DNA from: Tubiluchus corallicola
Taxonomy: Eukaryota > Priapulida > Priapulimorpha > Priapulimorphida > Tubiluchidae
DNA length: 29,856 nucleotides
NCBI GenBank assembly: GCA_030141605.1
Contig: JAQGDQ010001679.1
Location: forward strand, 1-29,856
Direction: 5' to 3'
Below are positions 20,301-29,464 of the stretch, piece after piece (the first letter of the stretch is position 1; each line of letters begins with the position of its first letter). Below the pieces are notes generated by a model, which saw only the letters and a program-made list of their open reading frames with translations, had not been told where the DNA came from and ran no database searches. The translations under genes and the position numbers were made by a program.

Positions 20301-22766
20301 TAGGTTGGAGATCACGTATTTGGAATAGCAGAGTTCCATGCCTGGGCTGAGAAGGTTTGCCTACCAGCCAAACACGTGTACAAGATGCCGGCTGGAATGA
20401 CATTCCATGAAGCGGCGGCCATCCCGCTGAATTATCTACTCGCTTACATTATGCTGTTTGAGATAGGAAATCTGCACGGCGGCCAATCAGTTCTTGTTCA
20501 TTCCGTTGGCGGAGGCGTCGTAAGTTTGCTGTTAATTTATTAATTATAGTTGAAGTCAGACATCTGTAATCTTGTATATTCACAACTTTGTGGTAATGTA
20601 CTGTACTAATTCTGCTGAGTACTGACAACATTTTAGTACTGTACTAATTCTGCTGAGTGCTGAGTACATCTTAGTACTGTACTAATTCTGCTGAGTGCTG
20701 AGTACAGCTTAGTACTGTACTAATTCTGCTGAGTGCTGAGTACATCTTAGTACTGTACTAATTCTGCTGAGTACTTCTGCTGAGTGCTGAGTACATCTTA
20801 GTACTGCACTGATTCTGCTGAGTACTTTTGCTGAGTGCTGAGTGCTTCTTAGTACTGCACTGATTCTGCTGAGTACTTCTGCTGAGTGCTGAGTACATCT
20901 TAGTGCTGTACTTGTTTTGCTGAGTAAATGGGATAAAAAGGGATTATCTAAAAAATTTTCCTTACAAAGTTATTTTTCAAAGTTATTTGAAAGACTTTTT
21001 AATAAATCTATCCCAGTATGCTTCACTGTCTCACCTTAAACTTATTATTGGTCTTACTGATAATTTAAAGTAATTGGTGCTTTAAAGTATGTTTTGCTTG
21101 ATTATTTTTTAAAATATATGCAATATTATCTGAATTTGCTTCAAATTCTTCCTCAATGACTGGCAGATTTAATGACTGGGCCTAAATGTCAGAATGGGAG
21201 TTTAGATTTACAAGTTTTATGCAGTATTACTGGCTAATGTAAGCTGTACATGTGTTCTTTGCTTGGCAGCAGTATTACTGCCTAATGTAAGCTGTACATG
21301 TGTTCTTTGCTTGGCAGCAGTATTACTGGCTAATGTAAGCTGTACATGTGTTCTTTGCTTGGCAGCAGTATTACTGGCTAATGTAAGCTGTACATGTGTT
21401 CTTTGCTTGGCAGCAGTATTACTGGCTAATGTAAGCTGTACATGTGTTCTTTGCTTGGCGGCAGTATTACTGGCTAATGTAAGCTGTACATGTGTTCTTT
21501 GCTTGGCAGCAGTATTACTGGCTAATGTAAGCTGTACATGTGTTCTTTGCTTGGCAGCAGTATTACTGGCTAATGTAAGCTGTACATGTGTTCTTTGCTT
21601 GGCAGCAGTATTACTGGCTAATGTAAGCTGTACATGTGTTCTTTGCTTGGCAGCAGTATTACTGGCTAATGTAAGCTGTACATGTGTTCTTTGCTTGGCG
21701 GCAGTATTACTGGCTAATGTAAGCTGTACATGTGTTCTTTGCTTGGCAGCAGTATTACTGGCTAATGTAAGCTGTACATGTGTTCTTTGCTTGGCAGCAG
21801 TATTACTGGCTAATGTAAGCTGTACATGTGTTCTTTGCTTGGCATTTTAGTTGTGCCAGATAAAACTAATTTGACATTGTCAACATATGAACGATGTTAT
21901 GTTGTTTCGCTGATGGTTTTAAAGGAAAGAACAAGTCACTTATTTTGTTGGGTTTATTGTACTGTTATCACTGAAACTGTTTGTGGTGTGCTAGAGGAAA
22001 GATCAAGTCACTCAGCATGTTGCATTTATTTTACTGTTATCACTTAAGCATAAATTTAAAATATTCACCTTCTGAATATAAATCTTCAGGCGTCGTGGTT
22101 GCCGCCATTCACTTGAAAATCATGACGTAACTGGGAGACTTTATGACTTTCCATAAGCTCGTCGTGGCTTTCCGTAAGCGTGCCCTGATTAAACTAATTC
22201 AGACTTCTGCAGCTTACCTAATGTTCGCGCAAAAATATTACAAAATTAGGCATATAATTTTTTGTAAAAACTTGTTTTATACTTTTGATGAAGACCAACA
22301 GTGCGCTAGTTTTCTTCAAGATGAATGATGTCATTGGAAGAAGAACGAATGACATCATTGGAAGAATGACGTCATTGGAAGAAGAATGAATGACGTCATT
22401 GGAAGAAGAATGGGTATTGAAAATGGGAGCGTCCAAGCATGAAGTGATCACGACTTTAAACTGATTTTACTAATTACGCGAGGCGCTTATTGCAGTTTTA
22501 TTAATAAATCCTTCTAACATTTTTTGTGAACATTGAAATAAGTCTAACCTCCTAGAAGGCTTGTGCTTTTCATTTACGTGCTTCTGATTATTGAATGACT
22601 CTGTTCTTATAACTTATTTCTAGGGTCACGCTGTTTCTCAACTGTGTAAAACCCTGGATAACGTGACACTGTTTGGAACTGCTTCTAAAGACAAGCATGA
22701 GAACATCAAGGACAATGCTAACCACGTCATTGAACACGGACTGGATTATGGTCAAGAAATTCGCAA
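14174..22766 (+). CDS. VAT1: VAT1 (synaptic vesicle membrane protein VAT-1 homologue), exons 1-4
   Basis: VAT1 belongs to the zinc-independent quinone oxidoreductase branch of the medium-chain dehydrogenase/reductase superfamily. It is membrane-associated and linked to vesicles and mitochondria. Four exons (14174-14373, 18148-18277, 20304-20519, 22624-22766) encode about 229 of the usual 390-400 residues. After a Ser/Pro/Ala-rich N-terminus comes RAIVLTGFGGLKTVKVQ, then GLNFFDLMVRQG, GFECAGEVTQLGEGV, VGDHVFG, the EAAAIPLNYLLAYIMLF helix, and the nucleotide-binding VLVHSVGGGV|G loop split by intron 3. It then continues as AVSQLCKTLDNVTLFGTASK. I chose the ATG at 14174 because it opens the family-like N-terminus. 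Exon 5 onward is missing: downstream lies the inverted-repeat centre, and exon 4 recurs antisense at 27710-27852. VAT1 versus VAT1L cannot be fully separated. Confidence 0.95.
14374..15480 (+). other. VAT1 intron 1, 5' part
   Basis: AT-rich, with a T-rich tract near 14660-14695 and a short GAATTT direct repeat near 14978-15005. A small degenerate antisense reading frame lies at 15186-15392. Nothing else is recognised. Confidence 0.6.
15186..15392 (-). pseudogene. Degenerate antisense coding remnant
   Basis: On the minus strand a frame opens at ATG 15392, meets an in-frame TAG at 15348-15350, then stays open for 53 codons to a TAG at 15186-15188. The lower part has a non-repetitive, charged, Trp-containing composition (KSPDHFKRQLDNWWADELEK). 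It looks more like a real protein remnant, perhaps from a transposon, than chance translation. I do not recognise the family. Confidence 0.3.
15481..16094 (+). mobile_element. 0.61-kb MITE, copy 1
   Basis: The ends are inverted repeats of about 40 bp: left ATGTGTGCTTGCAAACCAAA, right (reverse complement) ATGTGTGCTTGCATAACAAA, continuing to TCCATAAG and GCAT in both. Flanks ATAATAA and ATAATTA are similar but not identical, so the target duplication is uncertain. The whole sequence recurs in reverse at 19637-20247. No transposase frame is visible. An inner segment includes GCCAAGCCCAGATATTTGTC and GAGCCATCTACCGGATTT. Confidence 0.85.
16095..16633 (+). other. VAT1 intron 1, middle part, nothing recognised
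   Basis: AT-rich sequence with a small (TA)n run near 16380. No exon or repeat family is recognised. Confidence 0.6.
16634..17022 (+). repeat. 42-bp minisatellite in VAT1 intron 1
   Basis: About nine copies of a unit containing TTTTTCAAACATTGCAGCAC and GTGTTTTTAGTCATA are present, each 41-43 bp. Since 42 is a multiple of three, long Phe/Val/Leu-rich frames arise; they are artefacts. Confidence 0.95.
17023..18147 (+). other. VAT1 intron 1, 3' part
   Basis: AT-rich sequence apart from one unassigned 105-codon open frame (17592-17906). It ends at the acceptor AATTTTAG of exon 2. Confidence 0.6.
17592..17906 (+). CDS. Unidentified intronic open reading frame
   Basis: ATG to TAG gives 104 residues with mixed, non-repetitive composition: basic and aromatic residues (FYQHFYRCRRKNFYKDQ) and several Cys (HCSSLMNGCKNCSARF). 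I recognise no family. It could be a transposon-protein remnant or chance. It lies within VAT1 intron 1 on the same strand, 242 bp upstream of exon 2, and there is no sign that it is spliced into VAT1. Confidence 0.25.
   Translation: MRNQGFCERVNGLSSLVTPDVEGYAHFYQHFYRCRRKNFYKDQNDDRKVYVPLYEIESVKQIIHCSSLMNGCKNCSARFTNSSMIVRVMKMIVDKTSTVKHWHD
18148..18277 (+). CDS. VAT1: VAT1 exon 2
   Basis: This 130-nt exon, between AATTTTAG and GTAAAT, encodes GLNFFDLMVRQG and GFECAGEVTQLGEGVTDFK of the GroES-like substrate domain. It completes the Gly codon of exon 1 and ends in phase 0. Confidence 0.95.
18340..19303 (+). repeat. 75-bp minisatellite, about 13 copies
   Basis: The units are nearly identical (GGAAGRACACAAGTCACTCA to CTGTTTGTGGTGTGCTAAAG) and spaced exactly 75 bp apart. 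The small variants are GAACAC/GGACAC and TTATTG/TTATTT. Because 75 is divisible by three, a 296-codon frame runs through it; this is not a gene. The unit is homologous to a one- or two-copy segment of family A. Confidence 0.97.
19304..19530 (+). repeat. Dispersed repeat family A, copy A2 flank
   Basis: Right after the 75-bp array the sequence matches 22050-22230: CCATTCACTTGAAAATCATG, ACGTAACTGGGAGACTT, CGTGGCTTTCCGTAAG and CTTCTGCAGCTTACCT. Array plus flank thus form one copy of family A in the same orientation as the left-arm copy. Similarity ends near 19530. Confidence 0.83.
19637..20247 (-). mobile_element. 0.61-kb MITE, copy 2 (inverted)
   Basis: This is the reverse complement of 15481-16094, with substitutions and small indels but nearly equal length (611 versus 614 bp). 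The left terminus is intact (ATGTGTGCTTGCATAGCAAA) and the right terminus decayed (CGAGCAACACAAAT). It lies in VAT1 intron 2, about 55 bp before exon 3. Confidence 0.85.
20304..20519 (+). CDS. VAT1: VAT1 exon 3
   Basis: This 216-nt exon (72 codons, phase 0 at both ends) lies between TTCTTCTAG and GTAAGT. It encodes VGDHVFG, the AAAIPLNYLLAYIMLFEIG helix region and VLVHSVGGGV, the first half of the glycine-rich cofactor loop. Confidence 0.95.
20590..20925 (+). repeat. 38-bp minisatellite, left-arm copy
   Basis: About eight to nine units built from AGTACTGTACTAATTCTGCT and GAGTGCTGAGTACATCTT are present. Some units carry an inserted TGAGTACTTCTGC. The array lies just after VAT1 exon 3. Confidence 0.93.
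21221..21845 (+). repeat. 48-bp minisatellite, left-arm copy (about 13 units)
   Basis: The units are near-identical 48-mers containing CAGTATTACTGGCTAATG and TAAGCTGTACATGTGTTC. Two units carry GGCGGC for GGCAGC. The 16-residue periodic open frame is a result of the unit length. Confidence 0.97.
21850..22545 (+). repeat. Dispersed repeat family A, copy A3 (left arm)
   Basis: The copy contains about 1.7 units of the 75-bp motif (21920-22045), the CCATTCACTTGAAAATCATG block, an AATGACGTCATTGGAAGAAG short tandem repeat (22320-22410) and the CAGTTTTATTAATAAATC end. It is homologous to A1 and A2 and paired with A4. Confidence 0.85.
22624..22766 (+). CDS. VAT1: VAT1 exon 4
   Basis: This 143-nt exon, between TTATTTCTAG and the donor GTATGG, encodes the rest of the cofactor-binding loop (G-HAVSQLCKTLDNVTLFG) and TASKDKHENIKDNANHVIEH to EIR. 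It ends with AA of a split Lys codon (human DEIKK). It is duplicated antisense at 27710-27852. Confidence 0.94.
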
Positions 22767-22804
22767 GTATGGGTCATTTCATTTGAAAAAACTGCACTAA
22801 ACAT

Positions 22805-23746
22805 AGGATACCGATGAATTGACTTGTACTAAATAGTAATTCATAGGCTACCGATGAAGTGACTTGTACTAAATAGTAATTCATAGGCTACCGATGAAGT
22901 GACTTGTACTAAATAGTAATTCATAGGCTACCGATGAATTGACTTGTACTAAATAGTAATTCATAGGCTACCGATGATTTGCTTGTACTTCATAAGCTAC
23001 CGATGAGTTGACTTGTACTAAATAGTAATTTATAGGCTACCGATGAAAAGACTTGTACGGAATAGTAATTCATAGGCTACCGATGAATTGACTTGTACTA
23101 AATAGTAATTCATAGGCTACCGATGAAAAGACTTGTACGGAATAGTAATTCATTGGCTACCGATGAGATAACTTGTACTGAATAGTAATTCATAGGCTAC
23201 CGATGAATTGACTTGTACTGAATAGTAATTCATAGGCTACCGATGAATTGACTTGTACTGAATAGTAATTCGTAGGCTACCGATGAGATAACTTGTACTA
23301 AGTAGTAATTCATAGGCTACCAATGAATTGACTTGTACTGAATAGTAATTCATAGGCTATTGATGAGATAACTTGTACTGAATAGTAATTCGTAGGCTAC
23401 CGATGAATTGACTTGTACTGAATAGTAATTCATAGGCTTCCGATGAATTGACTTGTACTGAATAGTAATTCATGGGCTACCGATGAGATAACTTGTACTA
23501 AGTAGTAATTCATAGGCTACCAATGAATTGACTTGTACTGAATAGTAATTCATAGGCTACCGATGAATTGACTTGTACTGAATAGTAATTCATAGGCTAC
23601 CGATGAGATAACTTGTACTGAGTAGTAATTCATAGGCTACCAATGAATTGACTTGTACTGAATAGTAATTCATAGGCTACCGATGAATTGACTTGTACTG
23701 AATAGTAATTCATAGGCTACCGATGAATTGACTTGTACTAAATAGT
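22805..23746 (+). repeat. 40-bp minisatellite, left-arm copy
   Basis: About 23 units of AGGCTACCGATGAATTGACT plus TGTACTGAATAGTAATTCAT are present. Variants include GAGATA, GAAAAG and AAATAG. Individual variants recur in exact mirror order in the right arm. Confidence 0.97.
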
Positions 23747-24567
23747 GCCCAAGAACTGACCACAGGTGTGAACGTGCACAAGAACTGACCGCAGGTGTTA
23801 ATGTGCACAAGAACTGGCCTCAGGTGTGAACGTGCACAAGAACTGACCACTGGTGTAAACGTGCACAAGAACTGACCACAGGTGTGAACGTGCACAAGAA
23901 CTGCCTGCAGTTGTGAACATGCACAAGAACTGACTACAGGTGTGAACGTGCCCAAGAACTGACCACAGGTGTGAATGTGCACAAGAACTGACCACAGGTG
24001 TGAACGTGCACAAGAACTGACCGCAGGTGTGAACATGTACAAGAACTGACTGCAGGTGTGAACGTGCACATGAACTGACCACAGGTGCGAACGTGCACAA
24101 GAACTGACCACAGGCGTGAACGTGCACAAGAACTGACCACAGGTGTGAACATGTACAAGAACTGACTGCAGGTGTGAACGTGCACAAGAACTGACCACAG
24201 GTGTGAATGTGCACAAGAACTGACCACAGGTGTGAACATGTACAAGAACTGACTGCAGGTGTGAACGTGCACAAGAACTGACCACAGGTGTGAACATGTA
24301 CAAGAACTGACTGCAGGTGTGAACGTGCACAAGAACTGACCACAGGTGTGAACGTGTACAAGAACTGTATGCAGGTGTGAACGTGCACAAGAACTGACTG
24401 CAGGTGTGAACATGCACAAGAACTGACCACAGGTGTGAACGTGCACAAGAACTGACCACAGGTGTGAACGTGCACAAGAACTGACTACAGCAGTCACTGC
24501 TGTACTGTTGAATCACGGCTGATTTGCCGATAACTGACCACAGGTGTGAACGCGTACAAGAACTGAC
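23746..24567 (+). repeat. 29-bp minisatellite
   Basis: About 26 units of GAACTGACCACAGGTGTGAA plus CGTGCACAA are present. The first 80 bp (to 23826) are mirrored in the right arm at 26650-26730; the rest is not. One isolated unit recurs at 24535-24567. The minus-strand His/Val/Cys-rich frames of up to 289 codons are artefacts. Confidence 0.97.
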
Positions 24568-24620
24568 CACAGCAGTCACTGCTGTACTGTTGAATCACGG
24601 CTGATTTGCTGATAACTGTC
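24484..24620 (+). repeat. Local direct duplication at the array end
   Basis: A segment reading CAGCAGTCACTGCTGTACTG to TTGCTGATAACTG occurs twice (about 24487-24535 and 24570-24618), separated by one 29-bp unit. The copies differ by TTGCCGA/TTGCTGA. Confidence 0.85.
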
Positions 24621-25448
24621 CAAATTGAATAAGAGCCGCTCGTTAACGTTCCATCATTGGAGATATTGAACGTGACAATTTACTTTGCCTTATGCATAGA
24701 CCTGTTCCGATAAATAATTCAGTGAAAGTTTAAATTAAGGTTACTTAAATTTTCTTGACTATCTTGTAAAGAATCACTTACCGTGTTTAAAATATCTTAA
24801 TTTTCTCTAGTTAGCTGCCAGAAATTGCAAAATATTTGTTTTGCCCGTTTGTCAAAAATAATATATTTTTTCATATTTTAAGTACAAAATGAAAAATACG
24901 AAAACGATTCTAGTAAAATAAATTAAGAAAGTTGGTATAAATAAGTTTTAGTTTGTAATACAATTAATAGTCATTAAAGTAAAACCTAATGTTAAACTGA
25001 AGGCCAAAACAATCTAGTCTTTAAAATGTTGAAAGCAAACCAACTATTTTTTAAAGAATAACTTACATTAAAGAATAATTACCACGCAAATGCACATTTG
25101 TGTTCGCACAGCTAGTTTTTCTAGTTCCTGCATTCGAAAAGTGTTGCACAAAAAACAGGTGCTGTACCTCTCAGTTTAGATGTATTTCTTTGTGACAGCT
25201 CGTTCATGATTACAGCGGTGAATTTGAAATTTGAATTTTTATCTAAAACTTGCCGAGTTTTTGCACAACACACTGAATATCTTACAGTAAAACTGTACTT
25301 CAGGTTTCTCTTTCGCAAACACGTGCAATGCGCTCATCTTACACGAAAGTGCGGCAGTGTATGAAAAATCATCCTGTCTTCCTTTAAACACTACAATGAA
25401 TGTACAAGTGAAACCATCATTTGTGCAACTTCTAACGCTACTTAGATT
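24620..25448. other. Inverted-repeat spacer, unique AT-rich part
   Basis: I looked here for VAT1 exon 5 (the human KGVDIVMDPLGG region) on the plus strand and found nothing similar. A 65-codon minus-strand frame at 25121-25318 has no recognised motif. A 14-bp inverted pair lies at 25141 and 25258. Confidence 0.6.
25141..25271. repeat. Small inverted repeat, 14-bp arms
   Basis: GTGTTGCACAAAAA (25141-25154) and TTTTTGCACAACAC (25258-25271) are perfect reverse complements about 100 bp apart, close to the symmetry point of the large inverted repeat. They may be a decayed MITE. Confidence 0.6.
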
Positions 25449-26649
25449 TGCTACAGTTTACTAGTGCTACAGTTTACTTGCTACAGTTTACTAGTGCTAC
25501 AGTTTACTTGCTGCAGTTTACTAATGCTACAGTTTACTTGCTACAGTTTACTTGCTACAGTTTACTAATGCTACAGTTTACTTGCTACAGTTTACTTGCT
25601 ACAGTTTACTTGCTACAGTTTACTTGCTACAGTTTACTAATGCTACAGTTTACTAATGCTACAGTTTACTAATGCTACAGTTTACTAATGCTACAGTTTA
25701 CTAATGCTACAGTTTACTTGCTACAGTTTACTTGCTACAGTTTACTTGCTACAGTTTACTTGCTACAGTTTACTAATGCTACAGTTTACTTGCTACAGTT
25801 TACTTGCTACAGTTTACTTGCTACAGTTTACTAATGCTACAGTTTACTTGCTACAGTTTACTATGCTACAGTTTACTTGCTACAGTTTACTAATGCTACA
25901 GTTTACTAATGCTACAGTTTACTTGCTACAGTTTACTTGCTACAGTTTACTTGCTACAGTTTACTAATGCTACAGTTTACTTGCTACAGTTTATTTGCTA
26001 CAGTTTACTTGCTACAGTTTATTTGCTACAGTTTACTAGTGCTACAGTTTACTTGCTACAGTTTACTTGCTACAGTTTACTAATGCTACAGTTTACTTGC
26101 TACAGTTTACTAATGCTAGAGTTTACTTGCTACAGTTTACTAATGCTACAGTTTACTTGCTACAGTTTACTAATGCTAGAGTTTACTTGCTACAGTTTAC
26201 TTGCTACAGTTTACTAGTGCTACAGTTTACTTGCTACAGTTTACTTGCTACAGTTTACTTGCTACAGTTTACTTGCTACAGTTTACTTGCTACAGTTTAC
26301 TTGCTACAGTTTACTTGCTACAGTTTACTAATGCTACAGTTTACTTGCTACAGTTTACTAATGCTACAGTTTACTTGCTACAGTTTACTTGCTACAGTTT
26401 ACTTGCTACAGTTTACTAATGCTACAGTTTACTTGCTACAGTTTACTTGCTACAGTTTACTAATGCTACAGTTTACTTGCTACAGTTTACTAGTGCTACA
26501 GTTTACTTGCTACAGTTTACTTGCTACAGTTTACTTGCTACAGTTTACTTGCTACAGTTTACTAATGCTACAGTTTACTTGCTACAGTTTACTTGCTACA
26601 GTTTACTATGCTACAGTTTACTTGCTACAGTTTACTTGCTACAGTTTAC
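25449..26649 (+). repeat. 1.2-kb satellite of mixed 14-bp and 16-bp units
   Basis: Roughly 80 units of two kinds are present: CTACAGTTTACTTG (14 bp) and CTACAGTTTACTAATG (16 bp; sometimes AGTG, or 15-bp ATG). They are interspersed irregularly. The array ends abruptly at 26649, where the right arm begins. The Leu/Gln/Phe/Thr-rich frames are artefacts. Confidence 0.97.
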
Positions 26650-26730
26650 CACCTGAGGCCAGTTCTTGTGCACATTAACACCTGCGGTCAGTTCTTGTGC
26701 ACGTTCACACCTGTGGTCAGTTCTTGGGCA

Positions 26731-27672
26731 CTATTTAGTACAAGTCAATTCATCGGTAGCCTATGAATTACTATTCAGTACAAGTCAATTCATCGGTAGC
26801 CTATGAATTACTATTCAGTACAAGTCAATTCATTGGTAGCCTATGAATTACTACTCAGTACAAGTTATCTCATCGGTAGCCTATGAATTACTATTCAGTA
26901 CAAGTCAATTCATCGGTAGCCTATGAATTACTATTCAGTACAAGTCAATTCATTGGTAGCCTATGAATTACTACTTAGTACAAGTTATCTCATCGGTAGC
27001 CCATGAATTACTATTCAGTACAAGTCAATTCATCGGAAGCCTATGAATTACTATTCAGTACAAGTCAATTCATCGGTAGCCTACGAATTACTATTCAGTA
27101 CAAGTTATCTCATCAATAGCCTATGAATTACTATTCAGTACAAGTCAATTCATTGGTAGCCTATGAATTACTACTTAGTACAAGTTATCTCATCGGTAGC
27201 CTACGAATTACTATTCAGTACAAGTCAATTCATCGGTAGCCTATGAATTACTATTCAGTACAAGTCAATTCATCGGTAGCCTATGAATTACTATTCAGTA
27301 CAAGTTATCTCATCGGTAGCCAATGAATTACTATTCCGTACAAGTCTTTTCATCGGTAGCCTATGAATTACTATTTAATACAAGTCAATTCATCGGTAGC
27401 CTATGAATTACTATTCCGTACAAGTCTTTTCATCGGTAGCCTATAAATTACTATTTAGTACAAGTCAACTCATCGGTAGCTTATGAAGTACAAGCAAATC
27501 ATCGGTAGCCTATGAATTACTATTTAGTACAAGTCAATTCATCGGTAGCCTATGAATTACTATTTAGTACAAGTCACTTCATCGGTAGCCTATGAATTAC
27601 TATTTAGTACAAATCACTTCATCGGTAGCCTATGAATTACTATTTAGTACAAGTCAATTCATCGGTATCCTA
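26731..27672 (-). repeat. 40-bp minisatellite, right-arm copy
   Basis: This is the mirror of 22805-23746 with the same unit number and variant order. Two point differences noticed in sampling are at 27611 (AAATCACTT) and near 27377 (TTTAATAC). Confidence 0.96.
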
Positions 27673-27709
27673 TGTTTAGTGCAGTTTTTTCAAATGAAAT
27701 GACCCATAC

Positions 27710-27852
27710 TTGCGAATTTCTTGACCATAATCCAGTCCGTGTTCAATGACGTGGTTTGCATTGTCCTTGATGTTCTCATGCTTGTCTTTAGAAGCAGTTC
27801 CAAACAATGTCACGTTATCCAGGGTTTTACACAGTTGAGAAACAGCGTGACC
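27710..27852 (-). pseudogene. Antisense duplicate of VAT1 exon 4
   Basis: All 143 nt of exon 4 are present with the acceptor (TTATTTCTAG) and donor (GTATGG) kept. Against the left copy I see two substitutions, CTG/TTG (Leu; 22669 versus 27807) and GCT/GCA (Ala; 22719 versus 27757). Both are silent. The copy cannot be spliced into the plus-strand VAT1 transcript. If the locus is misassembled, it is simply the other allele. Confidence 0.93.
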
Positions 27853-27931
27853 CTAGAAATAAGTTATAAGAACAGAGTCATTCAATAATCAGAAGCACGT
27901 AAATGAAAAGCACAAGCCTTCTAGGAGGTTA

Positions 27932-28602
27932 GACTTATTTCAATGTTCACAAAAAATGTTAGAAGGATTTAGTAATAAAACTGCAATAAGCGCCTCGTGT
28001 AATTAGTAAAAATTACTTTAAAGTCGCGATCACTTCACGCTTGGGCGCTCTCATTTTCAATGACCATTCTTGTTCCAATGACGTCATTCATTCTTCTTCC
28101 AGTGACGTCATTCGTCTTGAAGAAAACTAGTGCACTGTCAATCTTCGTCAAAAGTATAAAACAAGTTTTTACAAAAAAATTAGATACCTAATTTGGTATT
28201 TTTTTTTTCGTGAACATTAGGTAAGCTGCAGAAGTCTGAATTAGTTTAATCAGGGCACGCTTACGGAAAGCCACGACGAGCTTATGGAAAGTCATAAAGT
28301 CTCCCAGTTACGTCATGATTTTCAAGTGAATGGCGGCAACCACGACGCCTGAAGATTTATATTCAGAAGGTGAATATTTTAAATTTATGCTTAAGTGATA
28401 ACAGTAAAATAAATGCAACATGCTGAGTGACTTGATCTTTCCTCTAGCACACCACAAACAGTTTCAGTGATAACAGTACAATAAACCCAACAAAATAAGT
28501 GACTTGTTCTTTCCTTTAAAACCATCAGCGAAACAACATAACATCGTTCATATGTTGACAATGTCAAATTAGTTTTATCTGGCACAACTAAAATGCCAAG
28601 CA
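27932..28602 (-). repeat. Dispersed repeat family A, copy A4 (right arm)
   Basis: This is the mirror of A3, shorter by 38 bp in the AATGACGTCATTGGAAGAAG short tandem repeat. A divergent patch lies near 28180-28215 (poly-T), opposite 22220-22255. The 73-codon frame crossing the 75-bp-like part is preserved in both arms but consists of repeat sequence. Confidence 0.85.
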
Positions 28603-29171
28603 AAGAACACATGTACAGCTTACATTAGCCAGTAATACTGCTGCCAAGCAAAGAACACATGTACAGCTTACATTAGCCAGTAATACTGCTGCCAAGCAAA
28701 GAACACATGTACAGCTTACATTAGCCAGTAATACTGCCGCCAAGCAAAGAACACATGTACAGCTTACATTAGCCAGTAATACTGCTGCCAAGCAAAGAAC
28801 ACATGTACAGCTTACATTAGCCAGTAATACTGCTGCCAAGCAAAGAACACATGTACAGCTTACATTAGCCAGTAATACTGCTGCCAAGCAAAGAACACAT
28901 GTACATCTTACATTAGCCAGTAATACTGCTGCCAAGCAAAGAACACATGTACAGCTTACATTAGCCAGTAATACTGCTGCCAAGCAAAGAACACATGTAC
29001 AGCTTACATTAGCCAGTAATACTGCTGCCAAGCAAAGAACACATGTACAGCTTACATTAGCCAGTAATACTGCTGCCAAGCAAAGAACACATGTACAGCT
29101 TACATTAGCCAGTAATACTGCTGCCAAGCAAAGAACACAGGTAGAGCTTACATTAGCCAGTAATACTGCAT
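28596..29171 (-). repeat. 48-bp minisatellite, right-arm copy (about 12 units)
   Basis: This is the mirror of 21221-21845, one unit shorter. It has private variants (TGTACATCTTAC near 28910; CACAGGTAGAGC near 29140), and one unit with GCCGCC instead of two. Confidence 0.96.
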
Positions 29172-29464
29172 AAAACTTGTAAATCTAAACTCCCATTCTG
29201 ACATTTAGGCCCAGTCATTAAATCTGCCAGTCATTGAGGAAGAATTTGAAGCAAATTCAGATAATATTGCATATATTTTAAAAAATAATCAAGCAAAACA
29301 TACTTTAAAGCACCAATTACTTTAAATTATCAGTAAGACCAATAATAAGTTTAAGGTGAGACAGTGAAGCATACTGGGATAGATTTATTAAAAAGTCTTT
29401 CAAATAACTTTGAAAAATAACTTTGTAAGGAAAATTTTTTAGATAATCCCTTTTTATCTCATTT

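Larger units (their letters stand above)
20534..23826 (+). repeat. Left arm of a 3.3-kb inverted repeat
   Basis: The arm is the reverse complement of 26650-29856. From 22624 to 23826 the paired coordinates always sum to 50476, so there is no net indel. Between about 22320 and 22420 the left arm has 38 bp more. Across the 48-bp array it has one unit more (sum 50390). It contains VAT1 exon 4 and most of intron 3. The left limit is set by the window end on the other arm. Confidence 0.97.

Noticed and set aside
21263-21850. 195-codon frame and its mirror at 28588-29127
   Set aside because: They arise from the 48-bp minisatellite (16-residue period) in the two arms. There is no protein-like composition beyond the repeat.
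23710-24579. 289-codon minus-strand frame rich in His, Val, Cys
   Set aside because: It is a 29-bp array read in three overlapping frames; all frames are equally open, the mark of a repeat.
24620-25448. VAT1 exon 5 in the inverted-repeat spacer
   Set aside because: No frame on the plus strand resembles the conserved region after exon 4.
22805-26649. CRISPR-like regular repeats
   Set aside because: The units are directly adjacent with no unique spacers, and the locus is eukaryotic with spliced genes.
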